The notes: generated from the letters alone by a model not told the origin. Shown: positions 48,883 through 59,825, counted from the first letter of the stretch. The stretch: DNA of 64,000 bases from Bacteroidota bacterium (GCA_016722525.1 JADKJB010000013.1:123101-187100), one strand, 5' to 3'. Numbers and translations: made by a program.

Positions 48883-49640
48883 ATGAGTTTCAAAGAACAA
48901 ATTAATTCAGAAAAGCTGCCCGTTCATGTGTCTATAATTATGGATGGAAACGGCCGTTGGGCAAAAAAGCAGGGTAAAATCAGAACTTTCGGACATCAAA
49001 GTGGAGTTGTTGCTGTGCGAGATACTGTGGAAGCTGCTGCAGAACTTGGCATCAAGTTTTTTTATCCTTGTATGCTTTTTCAACTGAAAACTGGAAACGT
49101 CCCAGATGGGAAGTGGATGCTCTTATGGAACTTTTGATTGGAACTATTCATAAGGAAACCAAAACGCTGATGGATAATAATATAAGTCTGCAAGCTATTG
49201 GCGATTTAGAAAGTCTACCGAAAGGGTGTCGGAAGCAATTAAATGAAACGATTAATATTACCTCGGGAAATACACGAATGACGTTGATTCTTGCGTTAAG
49301 CTACAGTTCTCGTTGGGAAATCATTCAAGCATCAAGAGAAATTGCTAATAAAGTAAAATTAGGAGTTCTGAAACCTGAAGATATTAATGACCAGGTTTTT
49401 TCTGAACATTTAACCACTTCTTTTTGTCCTGACCCAGAATTGCTGATAAGGACAAGCGGAGAACATCGTATTAGTAATTTTATGCTTTGGCAAATTGCCT
49501 ACTCAGAACTTTATTTTACAGATAAATTATGGCCCGATTTCCGGCGTGAAGATTTTTATGAAGCAATTGCTGATTTCCAAAAAAGAGATAGAAGGTATGG
49601 TATGGTTAAAGAACAAAGTCCAAATGATCATCATGCTTAA
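48883..49640 (+). CDS. uppS: Isoprenyl transferase (undecaprenyl diphosphate synthase, frameshifted)
   Basis: About 251 residues after correction. Cis-prenyltransferase that makes undecaprenyl diphosphate, the lipid carrier for peptidoglycan and glycans. Motifs: VSIIMDGNGRWAKKQG with catalytic Asp (~24), GHQSGVVAVRDTVE, LYAFSTENWKRP after the break, and RTSGEHRISNFMLWQIAYSELYF. The first frame fails at a T7 run (49057-49063); removing two Ts gives K-F-L-S-L-Y-A-F-S, the family consensus. Adding one base also restores frame but fits worse. Start at 48883 preferred over 48862. The 3' end overlaps bamA by eight bases, indicating translational coupling. Confidence 0.9.
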
Positions 49641-52116
49641 AAAGAACTTTTTATTACTTCTTGTTGCTCTTTTAATTTCTTATGCCGGAATAGGGCAAGT
49701 GATTATTGGTGATACAATTATTAATCAAATAGATTATGGGCAGCCCCGGGATTATGAAATTGGTGGAATTACTGTTTCCGGCATAAAATACCTGGATGAA
49801 AAAGTATTGATCACTTTAACTTCTTTATCTGTTGGTGATAAAGTGAAAGTGCCTGGTGATAAAATCTCAAAAGCAATTGAAAATCTTTGGAAGCAAGGTC
49901 TTTTATCTGATATTAAAATTGTTGCAACCAAAATTCAGGATAACAAAATTTTTCTTGAATTGCGATTAACTGAGCGCCCCAGACTTTCAAGGTTTTCCTT
50001 CAATGGTGTTTCAAAATCTGAAGCTGATAAACTTCGAGAAAAAATCAAACTTGTTTCCGGTAAAATTATAACGGAAAACCTGGTAAAAACCACGGAGAAT
50101 GAAATTAGAAATTATTTTATTGACAAGGGCTTTTTACGTGCAGAGGTACAAATCGAAGTAAAAAATGAACCCAATATTGCAAATAGTCAATTGCTGGTTA
50201 TCAATGTTGATAAAAAGAAGAAGGTAAAAATCAACAGTATCGTTTTTGAGGGAGTTACACAATTTACAGCGGCTCAAATCCAACGCAAAATGAAGGAAAT
50301 AAAAGTAAAGCGTTGGTATCGATTTTTCTCCACTTCAAAATATTTGGAACAAAATTTTGAGGATGATAAAATCGCAGCCATGAATAAATACAAAGAACTG
50401 GGTTTTCGTGATGCCAAAATTGTTTTTGATACAGTCACTTTCCATGACGAAAAAAGTGTGGACATAACTATTCGAATTGAAGAGGGACCTAAATATTATT
50501 TTAGAAATATCAACTGGATTGGTAATACCAAATATGCTGCTCGTGATTTAGACAGAATATTAAATATCAATAAAGGTGAAACATTCAATCAGAAAAAACT
50601 TGATGAAGGACTTTTTAGCAGTGCATCAGGTCGGGATATCACTTCAGTTTATATGGATAATGGTTATTTGTTCTTCTCCGTATCACCTGTTGAGGTGCAG
50701 GTTGAAAATGATTCTATTGATTATGAAATGAGAATTTATGAAGGTAAGCAAGCCGTAGTTAACAAAATTACAATTGTTGGAAATACAAAAACCAATGATA
50801 AAGTAATTATGCGGGAAATACGTACCCAGCCCGGACAACTTTTTCAAGAACCGATATTATCAGAACACAAAGAGTTGGCACAATTAGGATTTTTCGATCA
50901 GGAAAAACTTGGTGTGAACCCAAAACCTAATCCTGAAGACGGTACTGTAGATATTGAATATGTTGTTGAAGAGCGTCCTTCTGATCAAATCGAATTGTCG
51001 GGTGGTTGGGAGCTGGACAAATTGTTGGAACTCTTGGATTGACATTTAATAATTTTTCAGGAAGAAATATTTTCAAGAAAGATACTTGGACACCCTTACC
51101 ATCAGGCGACGGCCAGAAGCTCAGTCTAAGAGCACAAACGAATGGTAAATTTTTTCAATCTTATAGTGCTTCTTTTACTGAACCGTGGCTAGGTGGAAAA
51201 AAATCTAATTCATTGAGTGTAACACTGTTCAATTCAATTCAAACAAATGGGAAAAAGAAAAGTGATATCACGCGGCAATCCATTAATATCACCGGACTTT
51301 CAATAGGATTAGGGCAACGTTTGAAAAAACCGGATGATTATTTCAGTATTTATCATGAGATCAATTATCAGTATTATGTGCTGCAAAATTACTCTAGTAG
51401 TTTTCTTTTTAGTGATGGCTACTCGAATAACCTTAGTCTTCAGGAAACAATCTTCCGGAATTCCGTGGATGCGCCAATATATCCGCGTATGGGATCTCAG
51501 TTTTCATTTACCTTGCAATTAACTCCACCCTATTCCTGGTTCAATAACAAGGATTATACAAATTTAACCGATCAAGAGAAATATAAATTCATCGAATACC
51601 ATAAATGGAAATTCCGGTGCTTCCTAGTTTACACCCTTAGCATGGAACAAACTCGTTTTAAATGTAAAAGCTAATTTTGGATTTCTTGGCTATTACAATA
51701 AGGATATTGGTCAGTCGCCTTTTGAGAGGTTTTATCTTGGTGGGGATGGCTTATCTGGATTCTCTTTGGATGGTCGCGAAATAATTGCTCAGCGCGGTTA
51801 TCCTAATAATTCACTTAACCCTCCAGGAGGTGGCACAATTTATGATAAATACACTTTGGAGTTAAGATATCCCTTATCGTTAAACCCTTCTGCAACCATT
51901 TATGCATTAGGTTTTATTGAGGCTGGAAACGCATTCAACAGATTTAGGGACTATAGCCCTTTCGATGTTAAGCGTGCCTTAGGAGGCGGAATTAGAATTT
52001 TCCTCCCGATGTTTGGTTTACTTGGCCTTGATTGGGGATATGGGTTCGATAACGTTCCGGGCACTCGAAATGCCAATGGAGGAGAATTCCACTTCACAAT
52101 TGGTCAACAATTCTAA
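49633..52116 (+). CDS. bamA: Outer-membrane assembly factor BamA (two frameshifts and an in-frame TAG)
   Basis: 827 residues when corrected. BamA inserts beta-barrels into the outer membrane. Signal peptide (LLLLVALLISYAGIGQ), then POTRA domains (YEIGGITVSGIKYLDEKV, RFSFNGVSKSEADKLREKI, VKINSIVFEGVTQFTAAQIQRKM, FRNINWIGNTKY, VVNKITIVGNTKTNDKVIMREIRT) and the barrel (LGLTFNNFSGRNIFK, FTEPWLGGKKSNSLSVTLF, NFGFLGYYNKDIGQSPFERFYLGG, LGLDWGYGFDN) ending in FHFTIGQQF with the C-terminal Phe. Breaks: one lost G in the GGG at 51008-51010 and one extra C at 51614-51615. In the repaired frame a TAG at 51625-51627 lies where a Trp (TGG) is expected. The start overlaps uppS. BamA is essential, so these are read as errors. 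Confidence 0.9.
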
Positions 52117-52155
52117 TAAAACATTAATTTTGCAAATCCTTAAATATCGTTAGTC

Positions 52156-52802
52156 ATGAAAAAATCTAAATTGCTCCTCACAGCCCTGGCCATGTTGTTT
52201 ACTGCAGGTGCTTATTCTCAAAATATTGTTTTGTTGATACTCAGTATATACTTGAAAATATAACTGAATACAAAGCTTCACAACAACAATTAGATCAACT
52301 TTCGGTAAACTGGCAAAAAGAAATTGAAGCAAAATATGCTTTTATTGATAAGCTGTATAAAGATTTTCAGGCAGAACAGATCCTGCTTACGGATGAAATG
52401 AAACGTAAAAGGGAGAACGAAATTATTTTAAAGGAAAAGGAAGTGAAAGACTTTCAAAAAACCAAATTCGGTTTTGAGGGTGAGTTGTTTAAGAAAAAGC
52501 AGGAATTGGTTAAACCTATTCAGGATAAAATTTATAATGCAATTAAAAAGATGGCTACGGATCAGAGTTACGCTGTAGTTTTTGATAAATCAAGTGATCT
52601 TATAATGCTTTACGCAAATCCTAAGTATGACAAAAGTGACGATATCTTAAATGCTTTAGGTTATAAAGTAGGTGATAAAGAAACTTCAGGTGGAGGCGCT
52701 CCTAAGTCGGGAAGTCAGGGAACAACTTCTCCTAAATCAGGCAATCCTCCCGTGAAAGACGCACCGCCATCGGATCAGGATACGAATATCAGACCTAAAT
52801 AA
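52156..52802 (+). CDS. OmpH/Skp periplasmic chaperone, copy 1 (frameshifted)
   Basis: 215 residues after adding one A to the A4 run at 52220-52223. Signal peptide (LLLTALAMLFTAGAYSQ); mature KYCFVDTQYILENITEYKASQQQL is the standard OmpH start; the long helical arms follow (QLSVNWQKEIEAKYAFIDKLYKDFQAEQILLTDEMKRKRENE) and the end NPKYDKSDDILNALGYKV. A low-complexity GGGAPKSGSQG...PPSDQD tail is appended. Skp-type chaperones carry unfolded barrels to BamA, which fits the position 39 bases after bamA. Paralog of the next gene. Confidence 0.87.
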
Positions 52803-52844
52803 TTTTATATAATTAATTCAACTTTATCCTTCAAAAATCAAACT

Positions 52845-53356
52845 ATGACAAAGACAATCAAACTTGCAGCCATCATCATTTTATTAGCTGCGGGTGCTAT
52901 TCAGGCACAAACATTAAAGTTCGGTCACATTAACTCAACTGCGCTGCTTACCATGATGCCTGAAACTAAAAATGCTGACTCAACACTTCAGAAATTTGGC
53001 GCCTCATTGGAATCTCAATTAAAAACAATGACCGGTGAATACCAAAGCAAAGTTGGTGAGTTCAGAGCAAATGAAGCAACCATGGCAGAACCTATAAAAG
53101 AAGCAAAAAGCTAAAGAAATTAATGATTTAGAGCAACGTATTCAGGATTTTCAGGATTCAGCGCAGCAATCCTTACAAAAGAAAGAAAGAAGAAATCTAT
53201 TCTCCTATAATTAAGAAAGCGGAAGATGCTATTAAAGGAATTGCTAAGGAAAAATTGTATTCTTACATTTTTGATACCAGCGTTGGAGTAGTATTGTTTG
53301 CTCAGGATTCTGATGATATTATGCCTTTGGTTAAGGCTAGATTAGGATTGAAATAA
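52845..53356 (+). CDS. OmpH/Skp periplasmic chaperone, copy 2 (two frameshifts)
   Basis: 169 residues after removing two extra bases: one in the A5 run at 53105-53109, one in the GAAAGAAAGAAG stretch near 53182-53192. The first frame ends falsely at 53114. Signal peptide (LAAIIILLAAGAIQAQ), mature LKFGHINSTALLTMMPETKNADS, then a long Glu/Lys-rich helix (EAKAKEINDLEQRIQDFQDSAQQSLQKKEEE) and the DTSVGVVLFAQDSDDIMPLVKARLGLK end. Same family as copy 1 but without its low-complexity tail, and with the corrected C terminus normal for OmpH. Followed by a terminator, so it closes the bamA-skp-skp unit. Confidence 0.87.
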
Positions 53357-53380
53357 TCTAAACTGAAGTTCTTCAGAAAA

Positions 53381-53410
53381 AGTCATCCACAATTGGATGG
53401 CTTTTTTTGT
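53381..53410 (+). terminator. Intrinsic terminator after the bamA-skp-skp unit
   Basis: AGTCATCCA (53381-53389) and TGGATGGCT (from 53394) form a nine-pair stem with one G-U, four-base loop, followed by seven Ts. It separates the chaperone genes from murI. Confidence 0.88.
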
Positions 53411-53455
53411 TTTGTTACATTGCTTTCTGATAAAGTTATTAATTTAGTCGCACAA

Positions 53456-54289
53456 ATGAAAAAGCAAAAAATCCTGACTAAAACAAATCCTATCGGTATA
53501 TTCGATTCTGGGATCGGAGGCTTGACGGTAGCAGATGCTATCCATCGGTTATTGCCTTCCGAGACATTGATTTATTTTGGCGATACTGCCCATTTGCCAT
53601 ACGGGGATAAAGCTCCTGAGTCGATTCAGAGTTATTCAATAAGGATTGCAGATTATTTGCTTGACCAGGGTTGCAAAATGATTGTGATAGCTTGCAATAC
53701 TGCGTCTTCTATTGCTTATGAAGCCGTAAAAAAACATGTGGGTTCCAGAGCAACTGTGATTGATGTAATTAATCCGGTCGTGGCTGAAGTAAGTTCGATG
53801 AAGAAAATAAAACACATCGGCGTTATCGGTACCCGGGCAACTATCAGGTCTAACGCTTATGCAATCAGAATTGAACAGCAAAACCCGAATTTGAAAGTTT
53901 CTTCTCTGGCAACACCTTTGCTTGCACCAATGATTGAAGAAGGGTTTTTCAACAATAAAATAAGTCGAACTATAATCAATAGTTATCTCTCTCGTCCTAA
54001 AATAAAAAAAATTGATGCACTCATACTTGCTTGTACCCATTATCCTTTAATAAAAGCAGAGATAATTGAATACTATAAGAAGAATATTAACATAGTTGAT
54101 TCTGCTGATATTGTTGCCAGATTTGTTAGAGAAAGCTTAGCTTCAAAAGATTTATTAAATTCCGGTAAAGCACGAAATCATAAATTTTATATTTCTGATT
54201 ACACAAAATCATTCGAACAAAGCACGAAAATATTTTTCAAGGGGAAATTGAAGTTAGAACACAAGAATCTATGGAATGATACTCATTGA
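53456..54289 (+). CDS. murI: Glutamate racemase
   Basis: 277 residues, cofactor-independent enzyme that makes D-glutamate for peptidoglycan. The start at 53456 is chosen because upstream codons (from 53393) lie within the terminator of the previous gene. Motifs: PIGIFDSGIGGLTVADAI (~12), IYFGDTAHLPYGDKAPESI, and the two catalytic Cys in VIACNTASS (~80) and LACTHYPLI (~192). Complete and in frame. Last gene of the cluster; a convergent DUF4421 gene follows after about 230 bases in which I see no further gene. Confidence 0.95.
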   Translation: MKKQKILTKTNPIGIFDSGIGGLTVADAIHRLLPSETLIYFGDTAHLPYGDKAPESIQSYSIRIADYLLDQGCKMIVIACNTASSIAYEAVKKHVGSRATVIDVINPVVAEVSSMKKIKHIGVIGTRATIRSNAYAIRIEQQNPNLKVSSLATPLLAPMIEEGFFNNKISRTIINSYLSRPKIKKIDALILACTHYPLIKAEIIEYYKKNINIVDSADIVARFVRESLASKDLLNSGKARNHKFYISDYTKSFEQSTKIFFKGKLKLEHKNLWNDTH

Positions 54290-54523
54290 TTTAATGTCAA
54301 CAATATTATAATCAATTTTTTTGAGTAGAAGTAGGCTATTATATTTTGAAAAAAAAATGACACCTAACTTTAATTAATAGAATTTTACATCTGTTAATGC
54401 AAAGATATCTGACTTCAACCAGAATATTAATCCGTTTTTCATTAAATCTTTTAAAAGTAAATAATTTTCATTTAATCAGGATTTTCACGAATTGGAATAT
54501 TTTTAAATAAACGCCATAAATAT

Positions 54524-55551
54524 TTATTTACTGAACCAATCGATTGGTCTAATCATTCGTTTTGTCTTTGGACCTGGGATAAATCTTCTGACATAATTTA
54601 TTCGAAAATTACCGGTGTTTAAAGCAACACTATTAATTTTGTCAGAGGATAGCGATACGCGACTATTGGTAAATGTAAAACTGATTGCAGACTTTTTGGA
54701 ATTGTATCCCGTAAATACTCTGATTAATGAATTTGGAGATAATCCTGATCGTGTAAAGTTATCATTTTCGCCTTTATAATTTGTTACATTGTAATCAATA
54801 CTGACAGAAAGAGAACCTGTAATAAAAAAGTGTTTTGCGATAATCAAACTATAGGTATAGCCAACATTGGGTCCCAATTCGTAAAAGAAAAGCTTCGTAG
54901 CATCAGGAACTTCATTAGCAGAAATCACAGTAGGGTAGATAGTGCTGTCTGCGGCAATTGTTCCAAAGAAAAACTCAAGACCCAGCAGAAAACTGCCTGC
55001 AGATTTGGTTTGCCATTCATTATTCAGGAATGCGGCTCTGAATGAAAACTTTTATGATTAAATAAATACTGATAGGAACCACCAAATTCTCTCACCTTCA
55101 AATCGGGTCTTAAATAATAGGAATTGTTAGTGGTTCCTTTCCCCTCAGGAGCAAGGTAAAATCCATTATAAAACTGTCCAAAAAGATCTATATTGGATTT
55201 ATCTCCATAAAAATGGGCCTGTAAGTCCAGATATTTGGTGTCGCCTTTTTCTTTTTCCTGATTCAGAAAAGCAAAGCCGTATGCTATATTGAGCGTGAAC
55301 CATTTATAACTTGCCCCTATTCCCATGTTTAATGTGGTATTGGGTCGATAATCAAGTTCCAACTTTTTATTGCCATCTTCAACGAGTAGATTGGTGTATT
55401 TTTGAGAGAAGTAAAATCTACCCGTTATTTGATCTGTGTAAGAAAGAAAATAAGTGGAATCATGCTGCGCAACAGTCTCTGTAGAATGTGCTACTGAAAG
55501 TATCAAAACCAAAATAAAAATAATTAAACGGGGCTGTTCACTTAAAGTCAT
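54524..55551 (-). CDS. DUF4421 outer-membrane protein (frameshifted)
   Basis: 342 residues after adding one A to the run at 55050-55053 (NHKK then FSFRAAFLNNEW). Signal peptide (LIIFILVLILSVAHSTETVAQ), then KLELDYRPNTTLNMGIGASYKWFTLNIAYGFAFLNQEK, a signature of DUF4421, and strand-like segments to the end (NFRINYVRRFIPGPKTKRMIRPIDWFSK). Predicted barrel of the outer membrane, function unknown. It is downstream of, and in the same direction as, the gamma-carbonic anhydrase gene (32-base gap). Confidence 0.82.
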
Positions 55552-55582
55552 TTTAAGGAATAGATAAAAAACTGAACAGAAT

Positions 55583-56095
55583 TTATTTGTACCATTTCGA
55601 ATACATCAGATAATTCTTTGAGATTCTTTCATTAAGATCTTTAAAATGCTCAGGTGTCATTTGTTTAATTTTTTTTGCCGGAGTACCTGCCCATATGCTT
55701 CCTGGTTCAACAATAGTATTTTCAAGTACAACTGCTCCTGCTGCTATCATGGAGTTTTCACCAACTATTACATGATCCATAACAATGGCACCCATTCCAA
55801 TAAGTACGTTATCCTGCAGAGTACAACCATGAACAATTGCCGAATGGCCAATGGAAACGTTGTTACCAATAATGGTTTTGGCTTTCTGGTAGGTACAATG
55901 TATAACAGCTTGGTCCTGAATATTGACCCTGTTTCCAATAGTTATAGAGTTCACATCCCCTCTCACCACGGCATTAAACCAAACCGAACATTCATCACCC
56001 ATCGTTACTTCACCCGTAATTGTCGCATTTTCAGCTATAAAGCAATCCTTACCGAAGATTGGAGAAATCCCATTAACAGGTATAATAAGTGCCAT
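55583..56095 (-). CDS. Gamma-class carbonic anhydrase-like (YrdA/PaaY) hexapeptide protein
   Basis: 170 residues of left-handed beta-helix hexapeptide repeats: (I/V)-x-G-E-V-T-MGDECSVWFNAVVRGDVNSITIGNRVNIQDQAVIHC, TIIGNNVSIGHSAIVHGCTLQDNVLIGMGAIVMDHVIVGENSMIAAGAVVLENTIVEPGSIWAGTPAKKI. The three His of the trimeric zinc/iron site are in VIHC, IGHSAIVHGC. These proteins are cytoplasmic; some are carbonic anhydrases, others acyl-transfer or unknown. Activity here is not proven. Complete. Divergent from the lipoprotein gene at 56159. Confidence 0.92.
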   Translation of the reverse strand: MALIIPVNGISPIFGKDCFIAENATITGEVTMGDECSVWFNAVVRGDVNSITIGNRVNIQDQAVIHCTYQKAKTIIGNNVSIGHSAIVHGCTLQDNVLIGMGAIVMDHVIVGENSMIAAGAVVLENTIVEPGSIWAGTPAKKIKQMTPEHFKDLNERISKNYLMYSKWYK

Positions 56096-56158
56096 TTTTT
56101 ACGTTATTAATTCACGAAGGTAAATATTCATTTCTATATTTATTATCTTTACAAGGTT

Positions 56159-56641
56159 ATGAAAAAAGCGCTTATTTTTCCAATTGGATTATTTGTGATG
56201 TTAATAGTAGTTTTAACTGGCTGTAAGGACGAGGAGACTTACCCAATAACCCCTGAAATTTCTTTTAAGAGTTTAGTTAAATTTCAGAATGTGGCCAATT
56301 CCGATTCACTGGAATTAGTGTTTAATTTCACTGATGGCGATGGCGACATAGGTACCGCCGAAGGTGATAGTGTAAATAGAGATGTTTTTGTAAAAATATT
56401 TGAAATGAAAAACGGGGTATTTGTTGAATTTACAGATCTTGCCGCCCCTTTGGAATACAATATCCCTTACCTTGAACCCAGAGGCAATAATAATTCGCTA
56501 AAGGGGGAAATTAAGATTAATGTTGAGTATAATGTTATACAACCCAACGATACAATTCGATATGAATTATATATAAAGGACCGAGCACGTAATCGAAGTA
56601 ATTCAATTACGACCTCAACAATAATTACAAATATTCAGTAA
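56159..56641 (+). CDS. Hypothetical lipoprotein
   Basis: 160 residues with a lipoprotein signal (FVMLIVVLTGCKDEE). A beta-rich mature domain carries FTDGDGDIGTAEGDS, a possible Ca-binding loop, and LEYNIPYLEPRGNNNSLKGEIKINVEYN. I recognise this as a type seen in Bacteroidota genomes but not with a function. It ends 19 bases before the convergent asnB stop. Confidence 0.78.
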   Translation: MKKALIFPIGLFVMLIVVLTGCKDEETYPITPEISFKSLVKFQNVANSDSLELVFNFTDGDGDIGTAEGDSVNRDVFVKIFEMKNGVFVEFTDLAAPLEYNIPYLEPRGNNNSLKGEIKINVEYNVIQPNDTIRYELYIKDRARNRSNSITTSTIITNIQ

Positions 56642-56660
56642 AAGGGATGCTTCAGGGCAT

Positions 56661-58554
56661 TTATTCCATCCACCTTTTGTACCATTGCTGAAAAATAAAA
56701 ATTTCCCAAACCCGATCAAAACACTGCTTGTTTCCAGATAGATATTCTTCATAAAGCTGGCGCACTTTTTTTGTTGAAAATATTTTTTGTTTGTTTAAGA
56801 AATCAATATCAAACATTTCGTCAAAAAGAGGCTTTAATTCTTTTTGTCCCCAATTGTCAATAGGAATTCCAAAGCCCATTTTAGGCCTGTTCATTATTTC
56901 TTTTGGAACATGTTTGTGAACGATACTGCGCAAAATAGATTTTCCAACTCCATTCCTCAACTTATAATTGGAAGGCAAAGATGCTGCGAATTCAGAAATC
57001 CGATAATCCAGTAAGGGCTCCCTTCCTTCAAGACTAAAATACGAGGTAGCCCTGTCTACTTTTTGAAGAATATCATCTACTAAAAAAGTTTGGTAATCAA
57101 TAGCTATAATCCTATCAACTTCATCATTGCTTTTGTTGAGTAAATAATCGTTCATGAAATGATTATAAAGGTGAGCTGTTTTCATTTTCATGAAAGTAGT
57201 AATCTCATGTTCAGTAAAAGTCTGGTTGATTCGGTTGAAAATCATTGCCGGATCTTTTGCCTGCAGATAGCTTTGAATTCGGCTCATCCTGTCGATGTGA
57301 TGAAGCGGTCTTTCACGAAAAATGTTCAACACATCAATAGCGAGTACCGCAGTTTTTTTCATTATCGATGGCAAATTCAAATATCTTCCGATTTGTTGTT
57401 TCGCATAAAAATGTTTGGTGTACCCTGCAAACACTTCATCACCACCATCTGCACTTAATACTACTTTAACTTTTCTTTAGCCATCATGCATACCAAAATA
57501 TTTGGAATGGCACCACCATCTGCCATCGGTTCATCATAAATATCAGGTAATAGCGGAATAATATCTAAAGCCTCTTTTTCACTGCATAAGTATTCATGGT
57601 GATCTGTTCCTAAGAATTCTGCAACTTTTTTAGCATGATGTGATTCATCGAATTGCTGATCTTCAAATCCAATAGTAAACGTTTTGAGTTGTTTGGAAGA
57701 ATTTTTTTGAATAAGTGCAGTTACGCAACTACTGTCATATCCTCCGCTTAAAAATACACCAACGGGAACGTCAGCAATCATTCGGTAATTAAATGAGGAA
57801 ATAAGCATTTTTTCGAGCTCTTCACTAGCTTCTTCATAAGAAATAGAAAGCTTGGGTTTGTTGAAGGCTTCAGTATACTCCAGTAGGGAGAAATAACAAT
57901 ATTTTACTTTTGAGATTTATTTCCAGTCTGTTTCCGGTGATAATTTTTTAGTTTTTTGAAAATAGAGTAGGGGTGAGGAATATATCCATGATGGAAATAC
58001 AAAGCCAGGCTATCGAAATCAATTTGTTTTTTAAAACCTGGGTGCTGATGAAATGCTTTCAGTTCAGATCCGAATAGAAACAGTTCCCCATCCCAATAAT
58101 AGAACAATGGTTTTACTCCGGCGCGATCACGAAACAACTGTACCTTGTTGGCGGTTGGGTTGTAAAGAGCAATGGCGAACATACCATTGAATTTACTTAC
58201 ACAAGATGTTCCCCATTCCTGAAACGACCTCAGCACTACTTCGGTATCAGATTGACTTTTGAAATGATGACCCAATGCTTCCAGTTCTTTTCGTATTTCT
58301 GAAAAATTGTAAACTTCACCATTAAAAATGAGCATATCTCCGGTGAGTTCATTGATCATTGGTTGATGTCCCTTTGGGGAAAGATCGATTATAGCCAGCC
58401 TGCGAAATCCAAAACCAACCACTACATCGCTAAAACGGCGTATTTCAAATCCGTCATCATCCGGGCCTCTATGAGCCAATGACGAGGTCATCTTCTTCAG
58501 TGTTTCAAGGGATGAATCACCTGTAAAATCAATAAATCCTGCTATTCCACACAT
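56661..58554 (-). CDS. asnB: Asparagine synthase (glutamine-hydrolysing, several frameshifts)
   Basis: 631 residues when corrected; three large frames (58554-57904, 57808-57461, 57434-56661). N-terminal glutaminase with Cys-2 nucleophile in MCGIAGFIDF, LAHRGPDDDG, and NGEVYNFSEIRKELEALGH. The C-terminal synthetase has the PP-loop LSGGYDSSCVTAL (Y instead of the usual L), IPLLPDIYDEPMADGGAIPN, and SADGGDEVFAGY across the third break. Repairs: two lost and one extra base between 57960 and 57880, and one lost base near 57472. It makes asparagine or amidates a sugar/peptide; the SGGYDSS form is common in the surface-glycan type. Divergent from nothing; a terminator for the next locus lies just upstream. 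Confidence 0.85.
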
Positions 58555-58596
58555 AAGAACTACACTATACCATTGAATAGACCGAAAGGTTACAAT

Positions 58597-58633
58597 AAAA
58601 CCCGGTAAATTTTAATTTTTTACCGGGTTTTTT
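58597..58633 (-). terminator. Intrinsic terminator after B12 operon
   Basis: AAAACCCGGTAAA (58597-58609) and TTTACCGGGTTTT (58619-58631) form a perfect 13-bp stem with a nine-base loop, ending in T-runs on both sides. It lies about 100 bases after the BtuG-like stop on the minus strand and before asnB, closing the B12 operon. Confidence 0.9.
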
Positions 58634-58730
58634 AAATTTAGCATTATTAAACTTATTTCATGGGTAAATTTCAGTTTTACTTAAAGTTTTTGGGCCACTT
58701 ATCATGAAAAAGGGGAGCATCATTTTAGCA

Positions 58731-59804
58731 CTAATTAAATACAAAATAATTTGGAGCGACCTTCCAGCATGGAATCAACCAATGTAGCAGCAATGGTATA
58801 TCTGAATACGTACCCATTTTGACTAAATCCTGGAACAAACGCGCCATAAATCACACCTGAAACAGGGTCGATACCTAATCCATAAAAATCTTTATTTATG
58901 ATAGGGACAGCATTGAATGAGCTGCTATTTGCTGAAATCTTCATTATTTTGCCCGAGTAACCATCCGAACCAGAAAGATAAAACAAATCGGTTCTATTGC
59001 CATTAATTTGTAACTTGACTGGATGAGTCGAAGAAGACATTGTAAACTCTTGCTCTATTGCGAAAGTCAAAGGATTAATTTTCCAAAGCGATCCGGCAAT
59101 ATCATCAGCGGTTCCTCCAATATAATCAGGTCCGGTGGAGCCGCCACACAATACCCAAAGTTTACCGTTTGCATCCAATTGGATGCTATTGGGATTTATT
59201 CCTCCCTGAATGGTTCCCACATTTGCTTCAGTGAGTAAATTAATAACAGATACCGTACTATCATTTCCAAATCCTCCTACATTAGTCACAAATAATACAT
59301 TTTCAACAATAGCCATTTGTTCCGGTCCATTTCCTGTCGAAATATTTTTACTGATAGTATTGGAATTTAATTCTACTACTGCAATTGAATTGGAAAACCA
59401 ATCGCTAATATATCCTTTATTACCTTTCCCAACCATATAGCGTGGACCCTGTAGTCCACCTATTGTGTGTTGGCTCGTAAAATCGTTGCTGTTTACTACC
59501 TCCACTTTTTGAGAATTATTTACTATAATAAAGCCCTTGTTATTGTGGAGCATCATGGATTGTGCAATATCTCCCAAAGGAAATCCATTAACATTTTCAA
59601 ATAAATTGTTTGTGATTACTCCGTTTGCAAGTGAAAGATAAGACACGCTATTTTCCGAACCAAAGGACCCTTCATTTACAATGAATACTCCATTTGTTAT
59701 ATTTGGTACCGGACTCTTATCATCTTATCCTCTTTTACATGAAGATAAAGAATTGTACATGAAGCTAAAATTATAGCTACTAGGGTGAGATTGGTTTTTT
59801 TCAT
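58731..59804 (-). CDS. BtuG-like surface lipoprotein, YncE/DUF5074 beta-propeller (two frameshifts)
   Basis: About 357 residues. Lipoprotein signal (LVAIILASC) from the ATG at 59804; one lost base near 59730 joins it to VPNITNGVFIVNEGSFGSENS. The body is a beta-propeller of repeated blades (KGYISDWFSNSIAVVELNSN, VLFVTNVGGFGNDSTVSVINL, KLWVLCGGSTGPDYIGG, DLFYLSGSDGYSGKIMKI, YGLGIDPVSGVIYGAF). One extra base near 58757 hides the normal end VAPNYFVFN with stop at 58731. The N-terminal VNEGxFG and this propeller type match DUF5074 proteins such as Bacteroides BtuG, which capture cobalamin at the surface and hand it to BtuB. Position 21 bases after a riboswitch-controlled TonB receptor supports that role. 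B12 binding itself is not shown. Confidence 0.75.
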
Positions 59805-59825
59805 GTTATTTTTATTGTTTTAGAA

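Noticed and set aside
49495..49632. N-terminal extension of BamA within uppS
   Set aside because: The extension is in the alternate frame of uppS; the signal peptide begins at 49633.
53393..53455. Upstream start of murI
   Set aside because: The stretch overlaps the terminator of the preceding operon and encodes no family-like residues.
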